A stretch of 64,000 nucleotides of DNA, from assembly GCA_003255065.1 (NCBI GenBank), contig QAOA01007908.1:173353-237352 (forward strand). Reading direction: 5' to 3'. This DNA comes from Cercis canadensis. Lineage: Eukaryota > Streptophyta > Magnoliopsida > Fabales > Fabaceae. The stretch's first letter is position 1, and each line of letters starts with the position of its first letter. A model generated the notes under the pieces. The model searched no databases, had not been told where the DNA came from, and saw nothing but the letters and a program-made list of their open reading frames with translations. Positions 24,001 to 39,010 of this stretch are shown here, in pieces. The translations under genes and the position numbers were made by a program.

Positions 24001-25650
24001 AGTCTGAGCTAAATACCAGGAAAGGGAAATTCTGCCTGAACAAATTCAAAAGAAGAACAAGAAGGCTGAAAGGAATTTTTTCAATACTCCTTTGGCTAAC
24101 ACAGAACCAATCCAAGAGAGAAGTCACCAAAAGGCTCAATTCTATGCACAGCATTCAGCTGAAGGGGGAATCACCGTCGAAGCCCAAAAACTGAATAACA
24201 CAGTGTCTCCGAGCCTACACAGATTCATAAGAACTGCAACATTTGAGCCAGGTATTACTCAAAGATTCAGAAGAGCAAGACAAGATTACCAAAGAAAGCA
24301 ATTATAATAGCATGAACCCTGGCTGAAAAGGAATTCTGTCACGACCCAGAAATCACTGTAATCAGTACCCTGAACACTAATAGCCCAACAGGTACAAGAA
24401 GAATCAGAAAACAGAAATTTGGACACCCAGACAACTCAGAAAATCTAGAAACATCCAAACCAATCCAGAGAGAATTCACCAAATGGCTCAACGTTATCCA
24501 GAGCGTTCATCCAAAAGAGGAAAACCTCACCAGCTGGCACAAAATAAAGTTCATCACCGTCAAAGCCAAAAAAAATTATACTGAATAATATAGATCATTT
24601 CATAAACCAGGGATAAAATGCTGGTAAAAAATCAGAGGATCAGTTAAGCACATCCAATCTCTTGAGGAAATTTCACTTTCTAGAATTAGAAAAAGAAACT
24701 GCTAGAAAAAAATTCTATAACAGAACAACTCTCACAGGATCGAATGCATGAATTCTAACCACATTTGCATCCCTTACAAACAGCCATGAAGACGAAACAA
24801 ACAGTCAGAAGATGGGAAATGATAACGATATCTAAGATCAATTAATGAGAACAATCTTTTGAAAAAGAAACTAAAACTTGGGTAATGGTCTCACTTACAG
24901 AGTCTCCTAATTTTCAGGGAGAGAAAATACTGGCACCCACAAAATCAGCCTACGCAAATCAAAAGAACTGCAACACTTGTTGCAGAAAAAACTACTAAGA
25001 TAGCCAAAAGCAAAACATCAACAAAAGACAATGAGAATGCTATAGATGGAAGTTAAATAATAAACCCCCATCTGGAGAAAATCTCAAATATTCCATCTGC
25101 TAGCACAGTCCAATATATGTCATAATCACTGTTTTGCCCCCTGCAATATCAATGACACATCATGTACAAGAACAATCATAAACGAGATTTCCATACCGAG
25201 AAACTACTTGAAGAGTCCATACCCAAAAAAAAAAAAATGAACACTTCATGACATTGAAGAGTCCATACCCAAAAAAAAAAAAAGGAACACTTCATGACTT
25301 GTCAAACAAGAAAATCCAGAGAGGTCGCCAAAATACTCCTTCTGCTAACACGGCCCAGAACTCAAAAATTCAGACGAACAAACAACCCAGAAACACAGGA
25401 ACCAATCCAAGAATAATCTAATATCAGAATCCAGAGAAATCACCAAAATGCCACAGCGTTCATCTGAAATTCCGACAAACTTATCCATTATCGAAACCAC
25501 AAAATCCATTACTCGAATTACAACAGCAAAACTTCCAAACCACAATCATCAGAACAAGAATCGTCCAGAATCATAAAATTAAGATACGTCGAATTTCATA
25601 AAGCATAATCATCAAATCAGAAAAACCTCGAAGTCTTGAAAAAAAGAAAG
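15020..25650 (-). repeat. Degenerate tandem/block repeat array, block 1
   Basis: About 10.6 kb built from diverged copies of a ~0.5-kb theme. On the plus strand each unit cycles through 'acctacaaagattcaaaa', 'ggctgaaaaggaattctgtc', 'cagcccagaacacac', 'tcttcctccctgtaa', 'gatcaacatcagaaac' and 'gctgcacaaaagcaggttca'. The minus strand is T-rich and turns these into repeated acceptor-like junctions (GTTACAG, TGTGCAG, TTTGTAG). Larger duplications are nested in it: 22.23–23.35 kb resembles 24.30–25.18 kb, and 16.5–20.4 kb resembles 27.75–30.0 kb of block 2. All open frames are short, lack domains and shift between copies. The right edge reads, on the minus strand, into 'tttttctgatttgatgatta', similar to the right edge of block 2. 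It is assigned to the minus strand only because of this polarity. Confidence 0.75.
18719..19244. repeat. 260-bp duplication around a contig join (N at 18,979)
   Basis: 18,719–18,978 and 18,985–19,244 are the same apart from a base or so ('agccatgtct' versus 'agccacgtct') and sit either side of a single N. This is almost certainly an unmerged contig overlap rather than a real array unit. Confidence 0.88.
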
Positions 25651-27596
25651 TGGCTAGCTCTTTAAAGTAGAAACCGAATACCAGGATAGACGAGTGATAC
25701 TTATTTACGAGACAACTATAAAATCAATAAGATTCTAATAATTTATTTGGTTAACAATTATTTTTAAGAACTCAGAATGCTTTTCTTAGAAATAAAAAAG
25801 TGATTAATAAAAGTGAAAAAATAAATACAACCAGCGAAAGAAAAGTAATCTGATTTCAAAGAGAGAAAAATGATATCTAGACCATTGGTAAATTAGGAAA
25901 ATTTACTTGAAATAAGCACATTAATATATTTCAAAAATAAAAATCAAAATAGCAACTTACCAAAATAAAAATAAGTAAAATTAAACATAGAATAGATTTA
26001 AATAAAATACATATCTAAATTGGTATTAAAAATAAAAAGAAACATCATCAATTTTCTGTTCCAGTAATTTCCCGCTAAATTCATTCAATTTTAGCATTGA
26101 CCAACACCCAAATGCATTGACCAACATACGAATCCTATCACTTGCCGGTTAAAAATTTAAATTGAAGCTAGAAAAAAAAAAAAAATCCACTTACAAGAAA
26201 AAGTTAACAATCTGATTACTTCGTTGTTTCTTAGGACAGAATATCTGAACAAAAAATATAAATACCATTGATATTTTTACCCAGTTTATTCTAGAGTTAT
26301 ACTGCATAAATAGATAAATTTATTATAAAGAAAATAATTATTAAAGGTAAGAAATTCCAACAATACACATGTCTTAAAATTAATATCATTAAAAATCATA
26401 AAAAATCGAATCACACAAAAATTAATATTATTAAAAAATTTAAAAATCAAATGAGTCATCAAAAAAATTCATTCTTTATAATATTTTTTGCTAAATTATT
26501 ATGTACATTTTATAAAAATTAACTGACACTAGTTTTAAGACATAAATTTCACCATAATTGTAGAAGTGGTATAACGCCACCTCCTATAAAAAAATTCTTT
26601 CACTAGTTTTCATGCAAATTCGAGCTCTTAATATGCTTGATTCATTGCTTACTTCCTCAACAAATTTGGGACTACATTCTGCTACTTCGCCTTATTGAAA
26701 TTGTCAAAGACTACCCTGAACCGATACATTTTTTTGTCTATTATAATCGGAATGTGATTTGCATTTTTGTACCAATCTATATAACTACATGAGCTGAAAA
26801 AAGCAAACGCAAAAGTATAATTGAAATAACATTATGAACAGTCCTTGACTGCATTGATTAGAACCGTTTGTTACTCACTGCATTTTGTAGTCTAGAAATT
26901 AATAGGTTAAAAAGATGCTACCTATCATGTTGATCCACTATCGTCAAAGTTCTGCTAGTATTGTTGAAAAATGATTCTTCTTCTCATACCAAAATAACAA
27001 AACTTACCATTCCATCTCATATCAATTAAATTATATTTGCGAGATATTAGGCAACAACAATTCAACAAACCTGCAAAAATATATCAACTAAATGACGTAT
27101 TTAACAAGATGAAATCACATTATGTTGATCATACGAATCACAGATGAAACCAGAATCACATGAAATCACAGGATGAAACCAGAATAGTATTGGACAACTA
27201 AGTATTACATAATAATAGACCCAAAACCACAAACTCAACTGACAGCAGACTGAAGCAGATCAAGACAGACTACTATTATGTATGGCACAGAACTAAGTGT
27301 CCCATCAAAATGAACAGAGCTCTGTAAACATTATTCCATTCCCAGTTACTGCGTCCATGTACTAGTCTACTTCATCATATCTCAATATAAAGTTTCACGT
27401 CCACTGGAAAAGGACAGCAAGAAAGCCAGCCTGTCCTATTGATTTTATTAAAAGCCAATAACAAGGATGGACTGATTCAGAAGCCCTGGCGTTCTTAATG
27501 AAGACAACATGGGAATGCTTTAAAACATGGCACTGAAACTGAGAAATCCAATTACCGCAATGAGCAGGTCTTTCTTGTCTATTATTAATCAAAATA

Positions 27597-27628
<32 letters not shown>

Positions 27629-27739
27629 NTTTTTTTTTTTATTTGTCTCTCTCCAGCCAAAGGTCATACCCCTGGCTAAAGTAGATTGCACAACAAAAGA
27701 ATCCACTGCAAAGGAACAATCATCGACATAAATCTTCAA
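25651..27739. other. AT-rich spacer between the two array blocks
   Basis: 25,650–26,600 is AT-rich with no array motifs. 26,600–27,590 is of mixed composition without a recognisable gene. A T-run with an N (27,602–27,640) precedes the point, near 27,740, where array sequence resumes ('caaatgtcaaaagtag', matching 16,504 in block 1). The minus-strand frame crossing the T-run is a chance frame through poly-A. Confidence 0.6.
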
Positions 27740-30700
27740 ACATCTGTCTCCAAATGTCAAAAGTAGTCAAAGCCTCTAAAGAAGAAAACAACAGAAATCA
27801 TAGCACCATGAAGATACTAGTATTGCCACTATCCTGAAGCTATTTCTGTTTGAGAACATTCCCAGTTTTATCTCCATGTTAACCAAAGCAAGAAGCTACC
27901 CAATTATCAATTAGGTGATTAATGCACAGCTGATCCCATAATCTATTCCACCATCATAATTCAAAACTATTCCAGTTCAGAAGGCAAAAAGACAACATTC
28001 CTCTATCTTCATATATGAGCCACATCAATCTTTTAAGAAAGAACAATTACGTAGCTGCACCCAATCTCAACATTGTTCCATAGCATCTCAACCATCATCA
28101 GGAAAAAGGAAAAAAGACTACCTTGTACAATCCAAGATAATATACTTCACCATATTGCAGATACACCCCACTGAAAGCATAAACATCCCCTGCAATACTA
28201 AGCATAAGTAACCCAAACTATAGATTCCAGAGTTGCAGAGAAATGAGCATAGATGGCAACATAAGGGAAGCATCTGATGATGGAAAAGCATACCGCTCAT
28301 CAAAAACCAAACATCTATATCAACAACTTGTCCAGCAATTATAAAGAACAAGGTGCCAAACTTAAGGAAGCTAATATCAACCCATCTCATCACAGTTTCC
28401 TCTAAAAAAGTGAGAAATAGCTCCATAACCTCGATATAAACACACTTTCAAATAAGAAAAATTAGCAGAATAGCCTCATTACTAGGTTAAACAACATGAT
28501 TAATGAAGGAGACTTGAAGTTCCTACATTTCAAACTAATCACCAAAGACCTATACATGCTGCAGTAATGGATTCCATAACTTCAACCAAAAGTGGTATCC
28601 CCTCCAAGATTAAGAAGTTCATAATTTATATCATAAAGATGGAAGTTGAAAGTAGTCCATAACCAAAAGTGGTATCACCTCCAAAATAAGACAAAGAAGA
28701 TATTGTCAAACGTATTGAATAACTATAATTCAGATCATCATAAATACCCTGCAGAAAACCCAGAATTAGTAAGAAGTAAACTGATCCTTCTGCCGAGAAA
28801 CCATCTGTACAAAAATGATGAGCATCAGGAACAAAAAAGCAATCGAGTATAGGTAAGGCATACAGAGTCTCCAGAAGGGGCCACCCTTTTTTTCAAACCT
28901 ACAAAGATTCAAAAAATACTGCAACGTTTGAGACATGACCTAATAGAAGATTACTCAAACAGACCAAGAGGAGGATACTCTAGGAAGCAATTACAATAAC
29001 ATAACTCCAATTTTTCCTCTGCTAACACAGCCGAGAACTCACTAATTAGTATCTTCCTCCCTGTAAGACCAATAGCACATCTTGCACAAGTAGAAACCAA
29101 AACCCAAAAAACACTCGAAGCTGCAACATGAAATCCAATCAGTGTCATCAAGCGTGAGAAACCATGTAAAAACTACACTTCATTATTATTAAACACGCAT
29201 CATTAATCAAGCATAAGATCACCAAAAGACTCGATGAACATCAGAAACACCTGTACAACAATAAAACATGTAAAAACGCAAGTTCACAATTCAATAACTA
29301 TAATTCATTATTAAAAAGAAAGCAGAAAAGAGAAATTATTTATCTCTTTTGACCTACAAATATTCAAAAGAACAGAAATACTTCAGCCAGGTCTAATTCA
29401 AAAATCACTGAAATACCCAAATCCAAAACAGCAGCAAAGGAAGCAATTATGCAATTCAAATAATATAACCCATGATTGAAGGAACTCTGACAATATTCCC
29501 TCCGCTACCAAAGCCAAGAATATATTCAGCACTATCTTCTTCCCTGTAAAACCAACAGCACATCATACCAAATAGAAACTAGAAAATTCAATACCCAGCA
29601 ACAACTAAGAAAATTTAGAAACATAAAAGGACAAATATGAGTCATCAAACATAAGAAACCACGAGACCACCAAAAGAGTCATCAAATATGAGTCATCAAT
29701 ATGTGTAGAGCCACACAAACTGCACAAAAGTAGGTAGAATATTCACTATCTACACGACCAAAGCAAAAGAATAAAATTTTAAAAAAAATCTACCAACGGA
29801 TAAAAATTAAAAAATTAATCTTGACTCTTCACCACTTGGCCACTCTAGTCTCCCATCCACAAACTTAGGTATCCTGAATCATATAACTCTTTATCAACCT
29901 ACAAAGATTCAAAACAACTTCAACACTTGAGCCAGGTTTTACAAGACTACTAATCCAAATACAGCAAAGGAAGATGAGGATACTATATGAAGCAATTAAA
30001 ATACAACCCCTGGCTCAAGAGGAATTCTATCAAAATTTCCTCTGCTAGCACTGTCCAAAACGCACAAATTACTTTCTTCATCCCCTGTAATACGTCATGC
30101 ACAAGTAAAAACTTGAAAAATCCATACCCAGAAGCTACTTAGAAAATCTAGAAACATAAAAACCAATTAAAGACTAATCAAACATGGAGAACCTCAATAG
30201 AGATCACCAGAAGTCTCTATCAACATCAGAAACAGCTGTAGAATCAAAGGAGCTGCACAAAAGCATGTTCACCATTCAATAACTAAATATTTCACAGCCA
30301 AAACAAGGGGAAAAAAAAGAGGGAAAAGGAAAATAGAAATTAAATAATTTATCTTGACTTCATCTCCGTTCTAATCTCCCTTTCACAAACAAGTATAAAT
30401 CGCAGAACATTCCTTGGGACCAAATAACCCATTCCAGCTATCTCTTCAACAAAAAAGTTTAAAGCTAGATAAGAAAAGTGAATTCGAAATCATTCTAGAC
30501 TCCAAATTGCTGCAATAGAATAAATACACAAGGTAGTTTCCCATGATCAGCCAGAATCAATTATGAAGAACGTATTTGTCAACAAGTCACGGGATTTTGA
30601 TCAGTGATCTATGAATAGCAGATTTCTAAACCAGAATCATCAAATACAAAAAGAGTCATCAAATACAAAAAGAGAGAACTCCATGCATGAACACTGTTAT

Positions 30701-32278
30701 TAAACATAACATATATACATATTCACATTTCCATGCTTCCTTCTACCAGATTCTGAAATAAGTCTTTCAACTCTTTTACAGAACTAAGAAAGATCAGAAC
30801 AGTAGTTAAGCAAACAACCATCAATCACTTAAAGAGTATTCCATATTCGTTTTAAATTTTTTCCCCAAGTTCTGCTATACATACTCCCAACTCAGTTGAA
30901 GAAAGTACAGAATTAAGCATGACCAACCACCAATACCATGAGAAAACTTTACATCCTGAGAATTTAGGAAACAGAAAACTCTAGGAAAAACACTGTAACA
31001 AAACAGCTCTCACCATTGCTTTTCATGTCTGAATGCATCACTTTCGAAATTTTATGCTAAGCAAAGGGAATTCCAAACTTGTCCAGACTACAAAGTGCTG
31101 CACGGGAAAAGAAGCACAAGAATAAACAGAAGACAAGTTCAGCATCACAGAAGCCACAACAACACTGCAATAACTGGCGCAAAATATGTTACTTGATTTC
31201 AACCAGTCAAACACAAACAGAAAACCTCAAATCAGAATCATCAAAACAAGAAAGGATGCATGAATCTCCAACCTACTCCATAAATTAGAAAATCAAGATT
31301 ATCAAGCAGATAGTAGACATACAGAGAAACGACAACATGATAGGAAGAGAAAAAAGAAAAAACAACTAAAGACTTCCAGTTTGGGAAGGAAAAAATGGGG
31401 GCTTTAGTAGCTTCTGCAATTGACTTCAGTTTTCTATTATGCCAGAACAGGTTCACTTCCCGCCGCAATAAATTGATATTGACACCCAAAACCTATGCAG
31501 CCAGCTTTGTATCCTGCTTAATATTATAATATAAGAGCAACGTTGTGACTAGTCTGAAATCCTTGCAACAGAAAACATATCCCTGTGAAACAATATTATT
31601 AACATAAAACCATTTTCACATTCTTCATGTTTTCGTTTCTTCCACATTCTGAATCAGGAAATTTCCAGCTCAATTACAAGAGGCAGACAATAAGAAAAGG
31701 AGTTGAGCAAACAACCACCAAAAAGAGTTTCCACATTCTCTTTTACTCTGTCCACCGTCTAAAATGAGGCATTTCAAATGCGGTTACAGAAAGTAAGAAA
31801 TTAAGGGCGACCAGATACCAATTCAATGAAAAATCATCTTGAAATTGGGAAGAAAAACATCAGAGAAGAAAAAGTAACAGAACAGTTCTCACTAACAATC
31901 CTCAATGTTGAATGCATCACTTCCCACATTCTATACAAAACCATAATAGTGACATCAATTTTTTTTTCTCCCTCTAATTGAAGAACTTCACCCAACCAAG
32001 ACTAGAAGACAGCATATAAGCAAACCAGATCACGTACTCCAAATCCAAAAGGGAAGTCTGTACAAAAGGATAAACCAGCATAATAATGCATACAACCACT
32101 CAGAAAGAGGAACATGATGACTCCAAACTAATAAGAGAGTGAGAACTTCTACAAAGGCCATCTCCAATTTTTTGACAAAGCAACTAAAACTTAGCAAAAG
32201 AAATAGCATACGGAGTCTCCAGAAGGCGGAAATTCCAGCTCCCTTAAATTAATATAGCTTATTTCCTACCTACACATA

Positions 32279-32315
<37 letters not shown>

Positions 32316-35300
32316 NAAAAAAAAAAAAAAAAACCTGCAACATCTGAGACATTTCTCAATTAAACATTACTACTACTTAATTGAAAATCAAATAATGAAG
32401 ATAAGAATCTGTGGAAAGCGATTAAATTATCATAACCCCTTGGTGAAAAACTGTCAGTGCTAGAGCCCTTGCTTGCCCTGACCAGAACACACTATAATGA
32501 TTATGTTCCTCCCTGAAACACCAATAGCACACCATGTACAAGTAGAATAAGAAGCCAAAAATCTGGACATCCAGAAACAAGAAGAATCTAGAAACATAGA
32601 AACCAATTCATCAAACATCAGAATCCAGAGAAATGTCACCAAAAGACTCGATCAACATCAGAAACACCTCCAGAATCAGACAAGCTGCACAAAACAGGTT
32701 CACAATTCAATAGCTAAATGTCTGACAGTCAAATCAAAAAGAATTTACTCAAGGATATAAATTAAATCAACTATCGCCCGTTCTTCACTGCTCTAATCCA
32801 AAAGAATTAGGACAGGTCCAGAACACACTTCAATGAAATGTTCAACACCAACAGCACACTATGTGCAAGTAGGATGAGAAACCAGAAATCCAGACACCCA
32901 TAAGCAACTCGGAAAACTTAGAAACATAGAAGCCAATCCAAGCATCACCAAACTTCAGATTCCAGAGAGAAATTACGAAAAGCTCAATCAGCTTTAGGAA
33001 CACCTCTAGAATGAGAGGATCTGCATAATAGCAGATTCACAATTCAGTAACTATACACTATCGAAGCCAAAAGAATCTAATCAATGATAGAAATTAAATC
33101 AGTCATTCTCAAGTTCTTCGCTGTCCTCATCCCCTTCAAAAACATATGTGAATCACGGAACATCACTTCGGAGCCAATCATCAACTCCAATTGATTCTTT
33201 AACAAATTTCTGTATAAAGCACATGGAACTCCAATCATGATCAAGCCACAATTCTCTGGTGTAAGACACATGTTTTAAAAAAAAAAAAAAAAAAAATAGT
33301 GCACAACAATCATGAAACTAGAACAGCAAACTTCAAAAACAGAATCACCAGATAAAGAAATTTCCGGCTCTATTACAACAGGCATAATATCAGAAGAGGA
33401 GTTGGGCAAACAACCACTAAAGAGATTTTCCATACTCTTCGTGTGACTCTTTCCACAGTCTAAAATATGGCATTTCATCGGTTACAGAAAGTAGGGAATT
33501 AAGGGCGACCAGCTACAAATCCCATGAGAAAATTTATTGCATCTTGAAATTAGAAAGAGAAACCTCGGTGGAGAATAAGTAACAGAACAGTTCTCACCAA
33601 AGATCTTCAATGTTGAATTTATCACTTCCCACATTCTATACAAGAACACAATAGTGACACTAGCAGAGAATTTTTTTTTCTTTTTTTCCTAATAGAGGAA
33701 CTTTCCCCAACCAAGACATGAAGCAAACATAAATGCACCTGCACCATTAATCAAACAGAAAACATGAAGCAAATAAAGAAATAAGACATATAAGCAAACC
33801 AAATGGTGTAATCCAAATCTAAAAGGGAAGTCTGTACAAAAGGATAAAGCAGCAAATAATACCAGTCAGAAAGAGGAAGATATTGACACCAAACTAGTAA
33901 GATAGAACATCTACAAAGACCAATTTTTTGACAACGCAGCTAAAACTTAGCAACGAAATAGCATACAGTATCTCCAAAGGGGGAACTCCAGCGCCCTTAA
34001 ATTCATGTAGCTTATTTCCAGCCTACAAAAATATTAAGCAGAAAAAAAAAAATTTGCAACACGTTACTAAGATGGCCAAATCCAAAGTTTCAGATAACAA
34101 AGATGAGAAACATGTAGAAAGCAAATAAATTATCATAACCCCTTCGGAAAAAGGAAAACTGTCAAATACTAGAGCCATTGCTTGCACTGACCAGAAAACA
34201 CTATCATGATTATGTTTATCCCTGAAACACCAACCATGTACAAGTAGAATAAGTAGCCATAAATCTGGACATCCAGAAACAACTAAAAACCCAATTAAAA
34301 ACTCATCAAATATCAGAATTCAGAGAAATGTCACCAAAAGACTCGATCAACACCAGAAACACCTCCAGAATCACCTTCAGAATCAGAGAAGCTGCAAAAC
34401 AGCAGGTTCACAATTCAATAATTAAATCTCTCACTGTCCAATCTAAAAGAATTAACTCAAGGATAGAAATTAAATCAATTATCTCCAATTCTTCACCGCC
34501 CTCATCCAAAAGTATTAGCATGGGCCCAGAACACACTTGATTGTGTTCAGTCGTCCACGTAACACCAATGGCACAACATGTAAGAACCCATGGAATTCTG
34601 TCAATATTTCCTCTCTGCTAGCACAGCCCAGAACACACTGATTACTATCTTCCTCCCTGTAACACCAATAGGACATTATACACAACTAGAAACCAGAAAA
34701 TTCAATACCCAGAAACATCTTAGAAAATAAGGAATCATCAGATGAGAAGCCAAAATAAAGATCACCAAAACACTTGATCAACATTAGAAAATCCTGTAGA
34801 ACCATGAACCACACAAGCTGCACAAAACAGGTTCATAATTCAATAGCAACACGCCGGACAAAGCCCAAAAATACTGAAAAATAGAAATTGACTACTTCCT
34901 TTAATTGATTTCTTCACAACTTTTGTCTCCAATTCACAAACATGTGTATCATGATCATATAGCTCTTGTCCAACCTACAAAGATTCAAAAGGACTGCAAT
35001 ACTTGAGTCTGCATTGATCAAAGATAACTAAAATACCCAAATCCAAAACTTAATCAAAGGAAGATGAAGATCCTTTGAAAAGCAATTAAAACAATGTAAC
35101 TCCTGGCTGAAAAGGAATTCTGTCAGAATTTCCTCCGCTAGCACAACCCAGAATGCAATAATTACTATCTTCCTCTCTGTAACAACAATAGCCCATCATC
35201 CACAGGTAGAAACTTGAAAATCCAATACCCAGCAACTACTTGGAAAATCTAGATACACAAAAACCAATTAAAGAGTCATCAAACATGAGAAACCACAAAA

Positions 35301-35354
35301 AACACCACCAAAAGAATTGATCAACATCTGAAACACGTGTAGAACCACACAAAC

Positions 35355-36003
35355 TGCACAAAAGCAGGTACACAATTCAATACCTAGATGGTCAAATCAA
35401 AAGAATAAAAAGAAATTTATTAAAAAAATCTACTGAGATTTAACTTGAGTTCTTTGCCACTACGCCACCACAAACATGAGTATCCTGAATCATATAGCTC
35501 TTTATCAACCTACAAAGATTCAAAACAACTACAACACTTGAGCCAGGTCTTACTTCAGACTACCAATCCAAATACAGCAAAGGAAGACGAGGGTCCTATA
35601 TGAAGCAATTAAAATAATACCGCCCATAATGGTGTAAAGGGATTCTGTCAGTATTTCCACAGCTAGCACAGCCCAGAANTGCACAAAAGCAGGTACACAA
35701 TTCAATACCTAGATGGTCAAATCAAAAGAATAAAAAGAAATTTATTAAAAAAAATCTACTGAGATTTAACTTGAGTTCTTTGCCACTACGCCACCACAAA
35801 CATGGGTATCCTGAATCATATAGCTCTTTATCAACCTACAAAGATTCAAAACAACTACAACACTTGAGCCAGGTCTTACTTCAGACTACCAATCCAAATA
35901 CAGCAAAGGAAGACGAGGGTCCTATATGAAGCAATTAAAATAATACCGCCCATAATGGTGTAAAGGGATTCTGTCAGTATTTCCACAGCTAGCACAGCCC
36001 AGA
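35355..36003. repeat. 324-bp duplication around a contig join (N at 35,679)
   Basis: 35,355–35,678 and 35,680–36,003 are near-identical and abut the N. The left copy stops exactly where the join occurs ('cagcccagaan') and the right copy continues ('cagcccagaacacac'). Unmerged contig overlap is the simplest reading, so the repeat count here is inflated by one. Confidence 0.88.
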
Positions 36004-39000
36004 ACACACTAATTACTATCTTCCACCCTGTAACAACAATAGGACATCATGCACAACCAGAAACCAAAAAAGATCAATACTCAGAAAAAACTTGACAAGT
36101 CCATAAACAAGAAAACCAAGTACCAAAGCAGTTGATCAACATAAGAAAATCCTGTTGAACCACGAACCCCACGAGCTGCACAAAGCAGGTTCATAATTCA
36201 ATAACTACACTCCACGGTCAAAGCCCCCCCAAAAAAAAAAAAATATTGAATTAAATCATTTGTATCGACTTCTTCACCCCTCTAGTCTCCAATTCACAAA
36301 CACGCATATAATGAATCATATAGCTCTTCTCCAACCTACAAAGATTCAAAAAGACTTCAATACTTGAGTCTGGTATTTTGATCAAAGATGACTAAAACAC
36401 CCAAATCCAAAGCTAAATCAAAGGAGATGAAGATCCTATGAAAAGCAATTAAAATAATGTAACCCCTCCGGCTGAAAAAGCAATTCTGTCAGAATTTCCT
36501 CAGCTACCACAGCCCGGAACACACTAATTACTATCTTCCACCCTGTAACAACAATAGGACATCATGCACAACCAGAAACCAAAAAAATCAATACTCATAA
36601 ACAACTTGACAAGTCCATAAACAAGAAAACCAAGTACCAAAGCAGTTGATCAACATTAGAAAATCCTGTTGAACCACGAACCCCACGAGCTGCACAAAGC
36701 AGGTTCATAATTCAATAACTACACTCCACGGTCAAAGCCCCCAAAAAAAAAAATATTGAATTAAATCATTTGTATCGACTTCTTCACCCCTCTAGTCTCC
36801 AATTCACAAACATGCGTATAATGAATCATATAGCTCTTCTCCAACCTACAAAGATTCAAAAGGACTTCAATATTCGAGTCTGGTATTTTGATCAAAGATG
36901 ACTAAATAATGTAACCCCTCCAGCTGAAAAAGCAATTCCGTCAGAATTTCCTCAGCTACCACAGCCTGGAACACACTAATTACTATCTTCCACCCTGTAA
37001 CAACAATAGGACATCATGCACAACCAGAAACCAAAAAAATCAACACTCAGAAACAACTTGACAAGTCCATAAACAAGAAAACCAAGTACCAAAGCAGTTG
37101 ATCAACATTAGAAAATCCTGTTGAACCACGAACCCCACGAGCTGCACAAAGCAGGTTCATAATTCAATAACTACACTCCACGGTCAAAGCCCCCAAAAAA
37201 AAAAATATTGAATTAAATCATTTGTATCGACTTCTTCACCCCTCTAGTCTCCAATTCACAAACATGCGTATAATGAATCATATAGCTCTTCTCCAACCTA
37301 CAAAGATTCAAAAGGACTTCAATACTCGAGTCTGGTATTTTGATCAAAGATGACTAAAACACCCAAATCCAAAGCTAAATCAAAGGAGATGAAGATCCTA
37401 TGAAAAGCAATTAAATAATGTAACCCCTCCAGCTGAAAAAGCAATTCCGTCAGAATTCCCTCAGCTACCACAGCCTGGAACACACTAATTACTATCTTCC
37501 ACCCTGTAACAACAATAGGACATCATGCACAACCAGAAACCAAAAAAATCAACACTCAGAAACAACTTGACAAGTCCATAAACAAGAAAACCAAGTACCA
37601 AAGCAGTTGATCAACATTAGAAAATCCTGTTGAACCACGAACCCCACGAGCTGCACAAAGCAGGTTCATAATTCAATAACTAACCTCCACGGTCAAAGCC
37701 CCCAAAAAAAAAATATTGAATTAAATCATTTGTATCGACTTCTTCACCCCTCTAGTCTCCAATTCACAAACATGCGTATAATGAATCATATAGCTTTTCT
37801 CCAACCTACAAAGATTCAAAAGGACTTCAATACTTGAGTCTGGTATTCTGATCAAAGATGACTAAAACACCCAAATCCAAAGCTAAATCAAAGAGATGAA
37901 GATCCTATGAAAAGCAATTAAAATAATGTAACCCCTCCGGCTGAAAAAGCAATTCTGTCAGAATTTCCTCAGCTACCACAGCCCGGAACACACTAATTAC
38001 TATCTTCCACCCTGTAACAACAATAGGACATCATGCACAACCAGAAACCAAAAAAATCAATACTCAAAAACAACTTGACAAGTCCATAAACAAGAAAACC
38101 AAGTACCAAAGCAGTTGATCAACATTAGAAAATCCTGTTGAACCACGAACCCCACAAGCTGCACAAAGAAGGTTCATAATTCAATAACTACACTCCACTG
38201 TCAAAGCCCCAAAAAAAAAATATTGAATTAAATCATTTGTATCGACTTCTTCACCCCTCTAGTCTCCAATTTACAAACATGCGTATAATGAATCATATAG
38301 CTCTTCTCCAACCTACAAAGATTCAAAAGGACTTCAATACTTGAGTCTGGTATTTTGATTAAAGATGACTAAAACACCCAAATCCAAAGCTAAATCAAAG
38401 GAGATGAAGATCCTATAAAAAGCAATTAAAATAATGTAACCCCTCCAGCTGAAAAAGCAATTCTGTCAGAATTTCTTAAGCTACCACAGCCCGGAACACA
38501 CTAATTACTATCTTCCACCCTGTAACAACAATAGAACATCATGCACAACCAGAAACCAAAAAAAATCAATACTCAGAAACAACTTGACAAGTCCATAAAC
38601 AAGAAAACCAAGTACCAAAGCAGTTGATCAACATTGGAAAATCCTGTAGAACCACGAACCCCACGAGCTGCACAAAGCAGGTTCATAATTCAATAACTAC
38701 ACTCCATGGTCAAAGCCCCAAAAAAAAAAAATATTGAATTAAATCATTTGTATCGACTTCTTCACCCCTCTAGTCTCCAATTCACAAACATGCGTATAAT
38801 GAATCATATAGCTCTTCTCCAACCTACAAAGATTCAAAAGGACTTCAATACTCGAGTCTGGCATTTTGATCAAAGATGACTAAAACACCCAACTCCAAAG
38901 CTAAATCAAAGTAGATGAAGATCCTATGAAAAGCAATTAAAATAATGTAACCCCTCCGACTGAAAAAGCAATTCTGTCAGAATTTTCTCAGCTAGCACAG

Positions 39001-39010
39001 CCCAGAGTGC
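36004..39010. repeat. Homogeneous ~508-bp tandem array, six units
   Basis: The anchor 'acacactaattactatcttc' recurs at 36,004, 36,519, 36,971, 37,480, 37,988 and 38,496, with a variant near 39,007. Spacing is 515, 452, 509, 508, 508 and about 511 bp. The 452-bp unit lacks the 'acacccaaatccaaagctaa' portion. Units look highly similar, far more so than the diverged units on either side, so amplification here is recent. On the minus strand each unit has acceptor-like sites after 'ttgttgttacag', 'gctttgtgcag' and 'gaatctttgtag'. Confidence 0.92.

Noticed and set aside
27395..27760. 121-codon minus-strand ORF
   Set aside because: It runs through a long poly-A/T stretch containing an N; the two halves are unrelated sequence joined by lysine codons.
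36004..39010. CRISPR array
   Set aside because: Units are ~508 bp and homogeneous throughout, without short repeats alternating with unique spacers; the DNA is plant nuclear.
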